Source of the DNA: Onchocerca volvulus
Lineage: Eukaryota; Nematoda; Chromadorea; Rhabditida; Onchocercidae
Reading direction: 5' to 3'
Assembly: GCA_000499405.2 (NCBI GenBank)
Contig: HG738140.1
Location: 2,685,024 to 2,749,023, forward strand
Length of the DNA: 64,000 nt
Shown: positions 1 to 13,900 of the stretch, one piece after another
How the letters are laid out: the number at the start of each line of letters is the position of its first letter
Numbering within the stretch: the first letter of the stretch is position 1
Notes under the pieces: model-generated
The model's database searches: none
What the model saw: the letters and a program-made list of their open reading frames with translations, nothing else
Told to the model about the DNA's origin: nothing
Translations under genes and position numbers: made by a program

Positions 1-3000
1 TCGAATTTTGCGAAGTGATTTGAGACAAAAGATGAAAAATGAAAACAATGAAATAATTGTACGGAAAGGTGACAAAGACAAAGCCAATGCAAGTGATTGA
101 AAAATCAAGTTTTAATTCGAATTAATTGTTAGAATATTTTTGCATCAAATTAATTATGAAACAATATTTTAATTTATTAATTGGTCTTCATTTGAAAACA
201 AACAATAATTAATAATTTCTGATTAATTGCTAAAACAGACAATAATTAATAATTTCTGATTAATTGCTAATAATTTATAGGGTAAAAATGGAAAATCTCT
301 GTACAAAAATCTCATGTCAAGGAAATCTTGCAATCTTAGGCAAGGTATTCATTATACAAATGCATTCCAGAGGGCAAAAGATTATCGAAGTATATATTTC
401 GGAAATTATAAAAATTTGCATAATACTAATTTAAATTTTAGCAAATTAGAAATAGTCGGTTAGAAATGAGCCAGTTAAAAATGAGCAAAAATTCCAAATA
501 AATAATATTGAGAGGAGGTACCAAAGATCTAGGAAGGTACCAAAAAAAAATAAAAGGTACCTAAATAGTTTTGAAAAAAAAAAATTAAAAAAGTCCAGGA
601 TTATCCTTCTTTACTATGCTAAATTAGCTAGTTCTAAATTCTTGGCAAAACTCTAAAACAATTTATAAGCACAAATAAAGAAGAATTTTGTTAGAAAACT
701 GATTAAAAAAAAAGAAAAAATTAGCTATCGTAAATAATTGGTATCAAATTTAATGTTACACCATAGTTGTTGTGTACGATGAACTTTGACCCCATTTTTT
801 TTATTTCTTTAAGTACAAACTAATTTTTGCATAATTTTTTCACAATTTTTTAGTTGAGCAGAGGAATGAATTGCGAGCAGGACGACGAAGAGCAGTAGGG
901 CCTTTATATGATGCTACTGATACGAGTTCAAGAAGCGTAAGTTTGAAACTTTTTTATTCACGTATAAATGGTCCAAAGATCATTGTATTTATGAAATTTT
1001 AGGTTTGTAAACTTTTAAAACTTGATCTATGACGAATTTTACCCAGTATATATATTTTTTTAAAGATAAGCGTAAAATTTCGTAATATTTAGATAAAATT
1101 TTAAATACATCTTGTTTTATTTGCATTGTAAAATTAACATCTGTATTGCAGATTGAAATAGTTCGAGAAGGTGTACCTCGGAGAGAGCAAATTATTAGAC
1201 TCAGAACTGGTGTACCAGGTTGTTTCTACAAATTTTAATTCCGAAAAAAAAAGCAATAAATAATCATAAATTTGGAAAATATCTTGCAAGAATAACTTAC
1301 AGTAATACAGTATTCGATATTAATTACAGTAACACATTACAGTATATTTCGATGCATTATTTGCAAAATTTTCGTATCAATCCTAATTTTTTAAAAAAAC
1401 AAAATAATTTATTGCAGCTATGGCATTTGATGAAACACCACGATGTTTCTTCCAACTTCCAATTTCGGTTTAATTTTTTCTCATCAATCTTAATAATCGT
1501 ATCATTAGATATCAAAGCATTTGCTGATAAGATTAATGATAAACGATAAATAGCTAGCTATTATTTCTTACCGTAAAATAGCACCCTGTATAATTTGCTT
1601 AGAGCATTTGCTTCATTCTTGTTTTCTGCCATGTTGATACAGTTTGGCAGAATCTTTTTTTTTTTTTGATAAGATCAAAGAATTCGCTGATCTTATCGCC
1701 TGATAAGATCGAGAAATCCGTTGAAATGAATATTTTGTAAATATTCAAATAATTTCAGATTGTCACAGAGCAATATATTCGTATCACAACGATGATTCGT
1801 CAAACATGGTTGCATACAACAATTTACATTTATTCTACAAATGAGAAAGGATATCTGAATATTCACCAACTTGATAGAATGTTTACGGTATGTGGTGTTA
1901 ATTTTTGTTTACTTATGATCACTAATTAAATTAATTCATAATGAATTGAATTAATTTTAGCAAAAGTTATCGCATAATTCGTGCAAAAATATTTATAAAT
2001 TAATAATTTTATCATAAAATTGAATCAAAATAGAAATTTGGATACTGTATTCAGTAGAATCTGTCTAGATTTGATAATATATGAAATACTAATAAGATTT
2101 AATCTATACTTCATTGTATATCATTAGCACTGAAATACACGAATATCGACTCACCGATGATATGAGGTGAAACTTTCTTAGGTATATTCTTACTGTAGTA
2201 TACTGTAATCTATAGCATACTGTAATTGTGAATGCAAATATTCCTCACTGCATGATGAAATATCATTGATATTTAGTTTCTCAATCACTGCTACATATTA
2301 TTGTTTCTTATTAGTATTTTGAACATATTAAATGTCAATTTTTCGCTTTGTATATTCTATCTTTTTAACAAAAATTGTCATCGTTTAATTTATACAAAAA
2401 TATTTACAAATTAAAATCTAACACATTTAAATTTTAAGATGTATCGATAATTAATCGTTGAGAATTAATAAAAATAAATAGAAATCATCAAGTTACTATA
2501 AATGCTATACTTGTAAATTGAAATCTGATATTTAATATGCAAATTTTAAAATGAATATTTATAAATTGAAATCTAATATTGTTAAATTTTAAGAGATATC
2601 GATAATTAATCGTTGAGAAAAAATAAAAATTAATAGAAATCATTAAGCTACTATTAATTGCTATACTTAATAAATTAAAATTTGATATGTAAATTTTAGA
2701 ATGCACCATTAATAAATCGTGAAACGAACGAAACCGAATGGGATAAACGATCGCAAAATTTGGACGAAGAAATATTTGTACAAAATAATATTATTAAAAT
2801 CAGACGATCAATATTATTCTATGATTTGCAAGATGGAAAGCAAGTTATAACGAATGATCGTCGTAGCTATAATAATTTATGTCCAGCTGGAATGACGCAA
2901 CGTGATGTTTATAGGTTAGTAAAAGTTCAAAAAAAAAAAAAAATTCAATAAAATTTGGGAAATTTTTATCGATTTATATTTATTGATCTATTTTACATAA

Positions 3001-6000
3001 TATTAGATTACTTTTGCAATTCAATTCCTTCGACCATTTATTTTTTTTTTTTTTTTTTTAATTTGAATTATCATTTCAAAAATTATTCATCGTAATTATA
3101 ATAATCTTCATTTCTATGTTTTCCGAGATTTATTACCTTAATATTCTTTTTTTTTTCTCATCAATAAATTTATTATTAGGATAAGACGGATGAATTATTT
3201 TTCTTATAAATTATCTATTGTAATATATTTTTGTAAATTTTTTTTTTTTTTTTTTTGAATTTCAAGCATTGTTTCACTGAGAAATAATGCCCGAAATTTA
3301 TTTGATCTATGAAAATTTAATAATCTCGACAAAATATATACAAAGGTAAATAATATGATCGTATTTTAGTGATCGAGCTTTGGAACCACAATCAATGTTA
3401 AGTGTTACCACGATTTGTGGTAAACAGCAATATATGAGCGGTAATATTCGATTGATCGAAAAATTATTAATCACTTTATCAAGTGGCAGAGAATCTGAAG
3501 CAAGCCAACGTTTACAAAGACAAATTGAAAGACAAATAATTAAACCCGAGAATTGCGATATACCGGTGCAATATATGGAAGATGTAATGATTGGACCACG
3601 TCGTATTGATATTTTTCGTAAAGCCGAAATTAAACCTTCCGAAGGATTGAGTGAATTTATGACCGCTAAAAAGCCGCGAATATTTGAATTTACAGAAATA
3701 CGACGATATGACAGTAGCGAAATATCCGGTAAAGCATTGCAAAATTTGAAATTTTTTTTTATTCCAAATTTTCTTTTCAAAAAGAATTGAATTAAACGTA
3801 TAATTTCAAATGATATATTCGATGTAACACTCTGAGCTAAATATTGACTTGTAAATTTTAGTAATCTCAAAACAACCACGCATATCAAAATTGAAGTTAC
3901 GGAAATTTTTAAATTCAAATTTATTGAATAAATCTAAATTTTTTTCTTCGCAATAAGCAAAAAAATAGCATTGCAAAATATCATTTATAATTGAATATTA
4001 TAATTTTCGAAAATTTCCACTATATATTTTTTTTCATATTTTCTTTTAAATGATCCCCTAGATTTTCTTCGATTAATTATAAAATTATTATTAAAATAAA
4101 TTAATTACTGAAGTATATGTTCAGCTACTCAAACGGGGGTTTATTATCGAGAGCAATTTAGACGACCATCGGTAAGTTGACTTGTTTGTTTTTTGTAATT
4201 TTGGAAATGAATATGACGATAATCTAATTCGTATTTAATGAGTTATTTATTAATTTAAACATTCTATAATACAAAAAAAAAAATCGAATTTCGCGTTAAA
4301 GAAACAACCATTTCCATTTAATTTTAAATTCTGTAATGATTTTTTGAATACAATTAGCCAATTTGATTTGCTTATCGCAATTAGAAAATATGCGAATTTC
4401 TCAAAATTACTACTTTTTAAATTATTTCTTAGCATTGAATCTTGTTTGTTTATTTCTCGAATTCAATAAAATAGAAAATTGAAACATTGAAAAAAAAGCA
4501 TTTATCAGCTATTTTCAACATTAAAGAGTGATGGAATGATAAATAGAAACTGATAGTTTAAAATATCGATAGAGAAATGAACATTTTGTTATTAAGTATT
4601 TTCAAGACATCAGAATCGAAAATTCCAATTAATGATATTTTCAGTTGAAAAAATCAGAAGGAAAAATTCCTGAGGATCGATCGGCGCTTACTCTCGCACG
4701 ACCTACGTCATCTTCCTCACCGTTATTACCGTCGCAAAGATTTTCTGATGGTTTTTGATTAAAAATTATTGCAAATAAATAATCACTACTATCAAGTTTC
4801 ATTATCATCTGTTTCATCCTTATCTTCTTCAATTCAGATTCTTCCATCAGATCGATGTTATTTTGAAAGATTTCATCAGTAATTTCTGATCGATCAGTAA
4901 TTTCTGTTTCATTTTTCGTAAATTTCTTCAGAATCTCAATCTTCGGGAACGCGATTACCAATTTCGATGGATGAACAGACTGGAAGCATGAAATCTATCC
5001 AACTTCCAAAGTTTATTTTACCTGAATTTGAATTTGTTCCTCTACGAAAATATTGTTCATATTGAGCAATATCAATGCAAATTTTTCATTTGCTAGAATA
5101 TTCTACAAATTTTTTAATTGAAATAATTATAATAATTAGCAATGGTTAAGGAAAATAATTGAATTAAATAAAAAAAAGACTAGATTTAGGGAAAGGCAAA
5201 GTTTCCCTAAGTAATAAATTATGACGAATAATCAATAAATTAGGAAGAAAAAAACATTTTTTCGAGATAATCAATAGAAAAATATTAAAACAGGAAAATT
5301 TTTTTTTTTTTTCTCACTAACAATAAATTATATTGGAAATTAATTAATTAATTTTTTTTTTCAATTCTGACTTAGACATTTTTATCTCTTTCAAGTTTTG
5401 CATGTCCTAAAAATTAAAACTTAAAGCAATTTCTAGGTATCAGCAGCAATTACCTGAAATAACGGATAAACAATTTGAAGGTAATTATTTTTGTCAATCG
5501 ATATTTGTACCAAAACATTTATATCTTTTATCATATCAACTTTTTGTGTTAAATTATTTTTTAATATCGATATAAAAAATTAGCATGATTTGTGACAAGT
5601 AAAATTAACAAGCGGTATATTAATAAGCGAAATTTATGAAAAAATTTTTAAATTACATGATTTTTAAATTATGAGAAATTTTTTAAATTTTGTGTTACCA
5701 TCATATAAATCATACTTCTGCTATGCAAATTATTATTTTTCAGAACAAATAGCAATACATAAAATTGAACCAATTATACAGGTAAAAATTTATATCCATA
5801 AATTTTAAAATTCGAAAAATTTTTTTAAAAAATTTCAACTTTAACAAAATTTTAGGGACATTCTTATCTAATAAGATTTGCAAATTTTTCCAACGGCATT
5901 TCAGGGAGTAAATGCTAGTGGAATATCAATTATAACTGGCATTGTTGAAACGGCGGTCAGCTTTTTTTCTTTTTTTTTTTTTAAATCACTGATAAATTCG

Positions 6001-7354
6001 AGATTTTACGAATAAGTTTTCAATGGCAAGATTTGGAACTTTTTTATTGTTCAAATTTTATCAAGCAATTTGCTGTGACTAAGATTTGGAATTTTGATTC
6101 AAAAGTTGTTAACATTTAAAAAAAACCAATCAAATTATGTTGCAAAATACAAATGGATTTTCTAGTTTTATTATTCGGATCTTTTTCTTTGATTTAAGAT
6201 CAATTTTAGATGATTTAATCTTTGGTTTATTTTACTTGTGTTGAAATTTTCAGTTTTGTTTTATGTGAAATCCATTTTGGCTTGTTTATTTTGTTAACTT
6301 TTTTTTTTTTTACCTACTAAAAGTTTGCCTTCAGTTACTTCTTCATTTCTTTGAACAATTTCTACCAAGAATTCTCGGGGCATGTTAACCGACCATATTT
6401 CTTGCTTTTTTTTTTTTGTTGATAAACTTCATCTAATATCCAAGTTGGCAAATTTGTTTTCTGAAAATTGTTTTGATCGCTAGAATGTCCCAGATTGTCA
6501 CCTTTAGCTTCTAGCTATTGAAGTATTTATTTTTTTTGGTCACTTCAAAAGTTACTTTTTATTTTCGATCATTTCTTTTGATCAAGTGTAATTCATCATA
6601 AAGCTTTTCTTTTTTATGATGAATGATTTGTCGAATTTATCGATTAAGGTCTTTTTTATAATATTAGAATTCTCTGGAGCGATATCATAGCTTCTTACTG
6701 ATGAACTTTAGACAAAGATATCGAATGATTCAATTTTTGAATATCTGGTATAGTTTTTGGAGATTCATAGCAACATTGAAACTATTCCAAATCTACTTCC
6801 AGAAATTTTGAATCGCCGATAAATCTAGGTAGTGGCAATTGTGGTAGATTTATTATGGCCTTGAGCCAATTGAGATAAGTTGGCTTATTTCCTCATTACT
6901 TTGGATTAAATTGTTAAAGTACTAAGTTAGAGTCATTCTTATACATTATTAAGATTATTATTGTTTCTCTATTATTATTTATTTTATTAAATTTAAAATA
7001 TCGTTATCAACGTTGATCATTTCTGCATATTTTTCTTCTTTCTTTCTTTGCGAATTTACGACCTTTTACGACCTTTACGACCTTCCGAAATCAATTCCAA
7101 TCAATTTCTGCTAGCAACTTCTCGGCTGACAATTTATAGCTCGGAAAGCATTATTTTTCCCTCGATGATCCTTTTTCTGGTCTCACATTGTTGACACAGT
7201 TCTTCTTTTGATAAAACTGCTAATCTAATAGCGTTAAATCTAATTTTTTGATTTTCGCAAGAATTTTTCGCAATTTCTCTCTCGCTAGTTCTACTCTCTA
7301 TTAGACTGATTGACATTGTTACGAGTCGTAACATCAATAATTTGTCGTAAATTT

Positions 7355-7385
<31 letters not shown>

Positions 7386-10229
7386 NNNNNNNNNNNNNNN
7401 NNNNNNNNNNNNNNNNNNNNNNNNNNNNNNNNNNNNNNNNNNNNNNNNNNNNNNNNNNNNNNNNNNNNNNNNNNNNNNNNNNNNNNNNNNNNNNNNNNNN
7501 NNNNNNNNNNNNNNNNNNNNNNNNNNNNNNNNNNNNNNNNNNNNNNNNNNNNNNNNNNNNNNNNNNNNNNNNNNNNNNNNNNAAAAAAAAAAAAAATACA
7601 TTTGCGATGCTACAATTAAATCAGCTTGAAGATAAAGCTGGGAAATCTCAACAAAGATGAAAATTACAATAGATATATGAATCGGTTCTCCTTATTTACT
7701 ATTTAAGAAAAAAAAAAAAAACCGGGAAATCGGAGACAAAGATGAGAATTAGATATCATGTCGTAGCATTTATTTGTAAGTGATGAATCATGAAAAAAGA
7801 CTTTTACAATACAGTACTTTGATTATATGAACATATTTGTGTGCTAAAATTATTTCGATTTTTTCCAACAAATTGAAAAATTCTTGCGAAATTTTCCTTT
7901 TAAATTACGAAAATTTGCGAAATAGTAATATCTTTAGTACTCTTTTTTTCATTATTATCTTTCATGCGAACTGTTAATATCAAATTAAAAATTGTAGAAA
8001 ATGATTTAGTTTGTGATAAATCGCTGAAATTCTTTGAAAAATTTAAGTTCTAAGCATTGGATAATTATAAAATTTAATGAAATAATGCGGTAGTGATTAA
8101 TAGAGCAAAACCAAAATATTTCGTTTTTCACATTTTTTCCTTTTTTTTACTTTAATTTTTCAATAAAACGAAATTAAAATATTTGTTTGAATATTGCAGA
8201 TATCTACCAAACAAGAAAAACAACAAAAACTTCTTGAAAATCAAAAAGAAACAATAGGTACAAGTGATTGATTGCTTTAATTTTTCTTGCTAAAAAAATA
8301 TGCATTTTTATTAAAATGCTAATTCATCTGTAATTTTTTGGCAAATGCATGCCAGTTTGTGTTTATTTAAAAATTTATGCAAATTTTTATTAAAATTTTA
8401 AAAATTATGCAAATTAATAATTCTCAAGTATTTATTCTGTCAATATTGTCCTCAATAATTTTTAGATTTATTCTTTCCTGAAATATTGATTCTGTTTTTT
8501 TGTTCAGTGTTATTTGTTCGATTTTTATTTCTTCCTAAGCTTTTCTCATTTCTTCGAATTCATTTTCTATTAGGATGCTTTTACTATATTAATTAATTTA
8601 AAATTAAGAGAATCTCTAATTAATTTAAAATTCCAAACAACAATTATCTCAATTTGCGAATTTTCATTTTAGAAAAAACATACATAAAACGTGGTTCGCA
8701 ATATTCAAGTCGTTGGACACGTTTTGGCCAAGCTAAACCTTCAACATTTACACCACCAACTACTTCTTCAGTACCAATTGGTTTTAGCCCATTGTATACA
8801 TCAACTCCGGTTAAAAAGATAAGTGAATCTCCTTATTTTTTTAAAAAGTTTTCTTTTTTTTTTTTTAAATCAATAAATTCCACCAATCAATTGTTTACAT
8901 TCATTCAAATGGAGTAATAATTTTCGCAACATTTTGCGAATTTTCAAAAATGAAAAATTTATGCTAAAATTGTGAAAATTTTTAGCATTCTGAAAAAGCG
9001 AAAGATTTGCGTGAACAAAAGAATTTATCGATGGAAAAAGTCACGAAAACGTTAAAAAATAAAAGTGCTGGTACTGGTACACATATACGTTCCACTCTCG
9101 ATTGCGATATTACACGTGAGCTTTTTTTTTTCAAGAAATTTAACCCTAGTTGAAATTAGAAGGTGATTTCTTGGCTAGAATTAGGCTCGATTAAATTAGA
9201 AGGTGATTTCTTGGCTAGAATTAGGCTCGATTATTGATCTATTCTAAAAATAATCAATAATTGAGCATAATTCCAAAAATCAACTATCTCAGTAATCGTT
9301 GCGAGTAAAGCAAATTATTGTAATAATTTTCTGTTTGCAAATGTTTAAATTAAAATCTATTTCAACTTGATGAGAATCAAATATGCAAATATAATCAAAT
9401 TAATAATTTGATAAAATTCATAATATTTGCAAATAATTTTTATCTTTTTTTATATATTATTTTTTTGTTTGTTTTCATTTTTATTTTGTTTAAATTTTTT
9501 GTTTAAATTTTTTATTTTATCAATTTATAAATCTTTTCAAAGTTTAACAATATGATTAAATGACTTCTAAAAAAATTACTTGTTTTTTGTTTTTTTTTTT
9601 ATTGATATTTAAAAAAAAAAAGCATTGACAAAGACATTTTAGATGTTTCAGTAGGTACGATCAAGGAAGCAAAAGTAACATCAATTCCGATTGAAATTCT
9701 AGGAAATTTAAATGGTTTTCCATGGTGTACAACAATTCGTCTACGAATTAAGCATAATGCTAATGAAAAACCAATTTTTATTCCAAAACGATGTAAAATA
9801 TTTCAAATTTTATAAATGAAATTTTAGCATAATTCATATCTTATCTTATTCCATTTTTCTTTCGATGTTCCTTTGTTTGAAATTCAATCAAATTCTTGAT
9901 TTTGTAAATTCATGGAACAATTTAAGGACAGATAATTTTTATCAAAATCTGTTGAAAATGTTTAAGAGTACTTTATGAAGGATCAAGATTAACTCTCGTC
10001 GCATCGGTTTTACCGTTTTTTTTTTTCAAAAAGTTCAGTTTATCTTGAAATTTAAATCGAAACTTTCTTCCGTCCGAGATTTTTTTTTCGCTATTTAAAC
10101 TTTTTTACACCATTCTATTATTGTGAATTTTTATGTTAACAAATTAATTACTATTTAAATTTATGGCTTAAAAAAATTTTTTTTACAGTATCACTCGATC
10201 AAAAGGTAATATGGCAAGATGAAAATTAA
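1..10229 (+). CDS. 3' part of a 17-exon gene of unknown function
   Basis: Product unrecognised. Exons joined by phase: 1-92, 854-936, 1152-1211, 1759-1887, 2700-2914, 3370-3728, 4125-4171, 4645-4750, 4932-5010, 5437-5480, 5744-5781, 5905-5955, 8200-8257, 8673-8809, 8986-9115, 9643-9792, 10189-10229 (stop TAA). The frame stays open through all junctions, giving 605 codons; the start lies upstream of the window. The protein is hydrophilic, with no signal peptide or membrane segment. It has basic stretches (LRAGRRRAVG), a Ser/Thr/Pro-rich part near 4.7 kb, and a conserved-looking block in the 359-base exon. The donor of exon 3 (GTACCA) is weak and was chosen for frame; exon 9 could instead run on to a stop near 5073, giving a shorter isoform. 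The 2.2-kb intron after 5955 contains a retroelement relic and the assembly gap, so an exon could be missing there. AATAAA at 10361 is the likely poly(A) signal. Confidence 0.7.
203..270. repeat. 37-bp tandem duplication, two copies
   Basis: A segment starting CAATAATTAATAATTTCTGA occurs at 203-233 and again at 240-270. It lies in the intron between the first two visible exons of the unknown gene. No function is suggested. Confidence 0.85.
2428..2703. repeat. About 150-bp tandem duplication ending at a splice acceptor
   Basis: The block around TATCGATAATTAATCGTTGA recurs about 150 bases later with substitutions and a few indels. The downstream copy ends in the TTTTAG acceptor of the exon at 2700; the equivalent place in the upstream copy reads TTTTAA and cannot act as an acceptor. 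Confidence 0.75.
6300..7331 (-). mobile_element. Decayed BEL/Pao-type retrotransposon gag relic (antisense, intronic)
   Basis: The minus strand carries broken pieces of a BEL/Pao gag protein in the right order. A possible N-terminal part (start codon at 7316, beginning MSISLIESR) runs to a stop near 7137. Then come LPQLPLPRFIGDSK, IPDIQKLN and RSYDIAPENSNIIKKTLIDK; after a frameshift KLYDELHLIKRND; then NLPTWILDEVYQ and WSVNMPREFLVEIVQRNEE near 6400. Several frameshifts and stops make it non-functional. The family call rests on my knowledge of nematode BEL/Pao gag proteins. It sits inside a large intron of the plus-strand gene, and its 5' side runs towards the poly-T tract and gap at 7356-7582, so the rest of the element may be hidden there. 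Confidence 0.7.
7386..7582. other. Assembly gap (197 N)
   Basis: A run of 197 N, flanked by a poly-T tract on the left and a poly-A tract on the right. Reading frames across it are meaningless. The true length and content are unknown. Confidence 0.99.
9153..9232. repeat. 40-bp tandem duplication
   Basis: A 40-base unit beginning AAATTAGAAGGTGATTTCTT is present twice in perfect tandem (9153-9192, 9193-9232), within an intron just after the exon ending at 9115. Confidence 0.9.
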
Positions 10230-10943
10230 CAAAGTGAACAATTAAAAAAAGCCAAGTACTACTGCGAAGAAATAAAATTTGATAAATTATTGGCCACAAA
10301 TATTATATATATATATTTTATGGCATTATTACTAGATTGGACTAAATGTCCCATTGATTAAATAAAAAAATGCTTAATTAGCCAAGTGTTTTGATAAATA
10401 TAATTATTATATAATTATATTTTTTAAATTTTAATTTAAATTTAATTTCAATTCTCCTAATTATTTTGCATAAGCAATAAGAATAGATTAAATATAATGA
10501 TATCTTACATAGGCTATAAAGATTATTTAATGTTACTACAATAAGATTAATAGTAAGATGATAAATTCGAAAAATAGAAATGAATAAATCAATAAATGCA
10601 TTTGAAATATTTGTTGAAATGATGGAAGAGTAAATATAAGAGAAAAAATTAATTTTTAAAAAATTTCAAATGCTTCTTATTTAGCTCAAAAATTCGAGAA
10701 ATAGAAATTGGACAAAATCAATAAAGGCGCCTAAAATATTTGTTGAAATGAAAAAAAAGAAAACGAAAATAATAAAATTATTATATAAAATAAATATGCG
10801 GCAAAAAAACTAATTTTCAAAAAAATTTTTAAAACTTTCGAATAATTTCTTTATTAGAATTCATTTCTTTCTCTTTTTTTTCTTAAAATAAGCCTAATAT
10901 ACTATTTTTTTTTGTACCGATTAAAAATAAATTTTATAAATAT
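10230..10943. other. Convergent 3' intergenic spacer
   Basis: This 0.7-kb AT-rich spacer lies between two genes that converge. It holds AATAAA at 10361 for the plus-strand gene and AATAAA (minus strand) at 10850-10855, about 90 bases after the Notch stop codon. A roughly 60-base motif ending in AATATTTGTTGAAATGA is repeated imperfectly near 10560-10630 and 10680-10750. I see no coding exon. Confidence 0.6.
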
Positions 10944-13900
10944 CTAAACATAATGTTCAAATCCTAGTGGAGATATGGATGATACCGGTATATTTTCATC
11001 ATTCATTCGACAGGTATTTTGTAAATTATAATCTTGATTAGCCATTTGATCTGTTGAAGAATACGATGGCTGAAAGACAAAATGAATTATTATCATTTCA
11101 TTTCGAAAGAATTATTAATTTCAAAAATAAAAAAAAAAAAAAACAAAAAAAAAGCAAAAATAACATAAAAATGAGTGGAATTTTTGTTTATTTATCTATT
11201 TTTGGTATCAAAAAAAAAGAAAAAAAACATAAATAAAATAAAAATTTTTCTTTTTTTTTGAATCAGAAGTTTAAATTATAAAATTTTATGATTTTAAAAT
11301 AAAAGATTTTAATTTACAAATACCTGAATGAAATGTTGAACATTTTGTTGTGAAATTATGTTTGATGAATTAGACGGTTGAATGATTGTTTTACATGAAA
11401 GATATGAATTCAAATTGTTGCATTCTTTCGAACGATCAACAAAAGTTGATGAATTCGATGAATTTGAACAACTTTCCGATGTAATTGCAACTTTGCTAGC
11501 ATTTAAAATCATTTCCAATGGTTTCGGTGATATTTCGATAATTCGTGGTTTCTAAATTTTTTTTTTTGGTATAAAGTAAGAAAATGCATTTTTTTTAAAT
11601 TCAAAAATTAAATACTTAATTAAAAATATTTTATTGATAAGTTACTCTATTACTCTTGAAAATTTTGCATGGATTTTAATGGTAAAATTTAATAAAACTT
11701 TTCAGAATACGCATTTAATTTTTGAATACCATTTCCAATGGTTTAGATGATATTTCAATAATTCGTGGTTTCTAAATTTTTCGACATATTTTTTTTTATT
11801 CAAAAATTAAATACTTCATTAAAAATATTTTATTCATAAGTTATTCTTGGAAAATTTGCATAAATTTTAATGATAAAATTAAAATGAAACTTTTTAGAAG
11901 ACATGGTGAATTAATTACTTTGATATTTTTGTTAGCCAAAGCATTTTTCGATCGTCCATTTTTTCCATTTTTCACAAACGGATCGTTTTGAATTCGAAGA
12001 TTTTTGAAATACTGTACTACTTCACCGTATTCCTTATAACTGGCTATCTCTTCCGGTGTCTGATCCATATTATCCGGAATATATCGTCGAGCACCAGCAA
12101 TCACCAACATATGAACCATTTCAACATGACCCTGAGAAGCAGCCAAAAATAATGGTGTTTGTCCCTGGAAAAAAAGAAAAAATTGCTGTAGAAATATAAA
12201 TTGAATTTATCATAAAGCTAAAAAACAATATATTATCTTCATTTTCGTGATTTAAAAAAAAAAGATCAATATTTTTCTAATTCCTTAATATTTAAGTTCC
12301 AAAAATATAATTAAGCTCATAACTTAAACTGGCATTAATTAAGCAGATAGATTGAAGAAATAAAATTCTACGTGATTCTTGAAAAAAATTAAAAGAAAAG
12401 CAAATAATTTGATTTCGCAAAATAACTTTTAATTTTTTTCGTTCTTCTATAACTTTTTAATGAAGATTACGTTATCGAAAGGTTACAAATAGAGATTATG
12501 TCATCAAAAGGTCATACATAGAGATTATGTCATCAAAAGGTCACAAATAGAGATTGTGTCATCAAAAGGTCACAAATAGAGATTATGACATCAAAAGGTC
12601 ATACACGGGGATTATGTCACCAAAAGGTCGCAGATAGAGATAATGTCATCAAAAGGTCATACAAAGAGATTCTGTCATCAAAAGGTCATATAAAGAGATT
12701 GTGTCATCAAAAGGTCATACTTAGAAATTACTTCATGGAAAGGTCATATATCACATACCATATGATCTTGAATATTCAAATTAGCGCCTCGTTCCACTAA
12801 ATATCTTGCAAGTTCTTGATTACTTTGCATTGCAGCATAATGAAGTGCTGTTCGACCTTTGTACATTTCACCATTAATATGATTACCGGTACAATTAATA
12901 TCAGCTCCCGCATCAATCAATAAAGCAATTGCTTCAGGATCTCGATAACCAAGTTTAGCAACGGTCATCAACGGACTACAATCTGTATCATCGATCGAAT
13001 CTACCTTTAAATGAGAAGTTTTTATCGATTTTTTTCTTACCTTTATTAAATTGAAAAAATTTAACTAAAATAATCGAACAATTCATTGAAAAGAATTTTT
13101 TCAAACTTTTAATTCTGAATATTTTCGAGACTTAGAAAAAAAAAAGAGAATTTTGGCGGGAGAAAAAATTAAGGATTCTCATTTTTCTAGCAAATTTTTA
13201 ATTCATCTTTCTTACCTTTTTTTTTTTTTTTTAACTTAAAATTGTTGATAAGTTCAATTAAAATGATCAATAATTTACTGAAAAAGATTTTTTTTTCGAA
13301 TACTTCGAAGCTTAAAAAAAAACTTTGAAATTTCGAGTTTTTTTTTTTCGAATATTTTTGAAGTCTTAAAAAAAAAAAGAAAAAAGAAGAAGCTTAATGA
13401 AGGAAAAATAAGTGTCATTTTTCTAGAAATCTCAATAATACTTTTTTTTAATAACAATATATAAAATATCAGAAACGAATTGATTTAATCAGATAATTTT
13501 TTTTTTTTAATGAAATTAATAAATTTTTAATTTAAAACCTCAATTTCGTCAGTTTCAAGAAGAATGCGTACAATATCAGCTGCATTTATTGATGCAGCAT
13601 GATGTAATACTGTACGATTATGAATATCGAATACGGTAATATCAGCACCAAAACGTAGTAAACATTTGACAACTTCAGCACGTCCTGCTTTAATTGCCAT
13701 AATTAATGCCGTTTCACCATAATCATCTTCACAATCGATCAGAGCACCAGCTAAGAATAAATTTTCCACATCTGTACAACTGATTTCTTCATTTTTCCTC
13801 TGATTCAATGCTGTTATCATCATTGCTGTTTTTCCATCATTATTTTTCGTATTAACAAGCAATTTATCAATCTAAAAATTTGAACCATTTTTTTTTTTTT

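Noticed and set aside
7134..7660. Open frames on both strands across the N run
   Set aside because: The frames pass through 197 unknown bases and homopolymers. Only the gag-like part at 7137-7316 has support.
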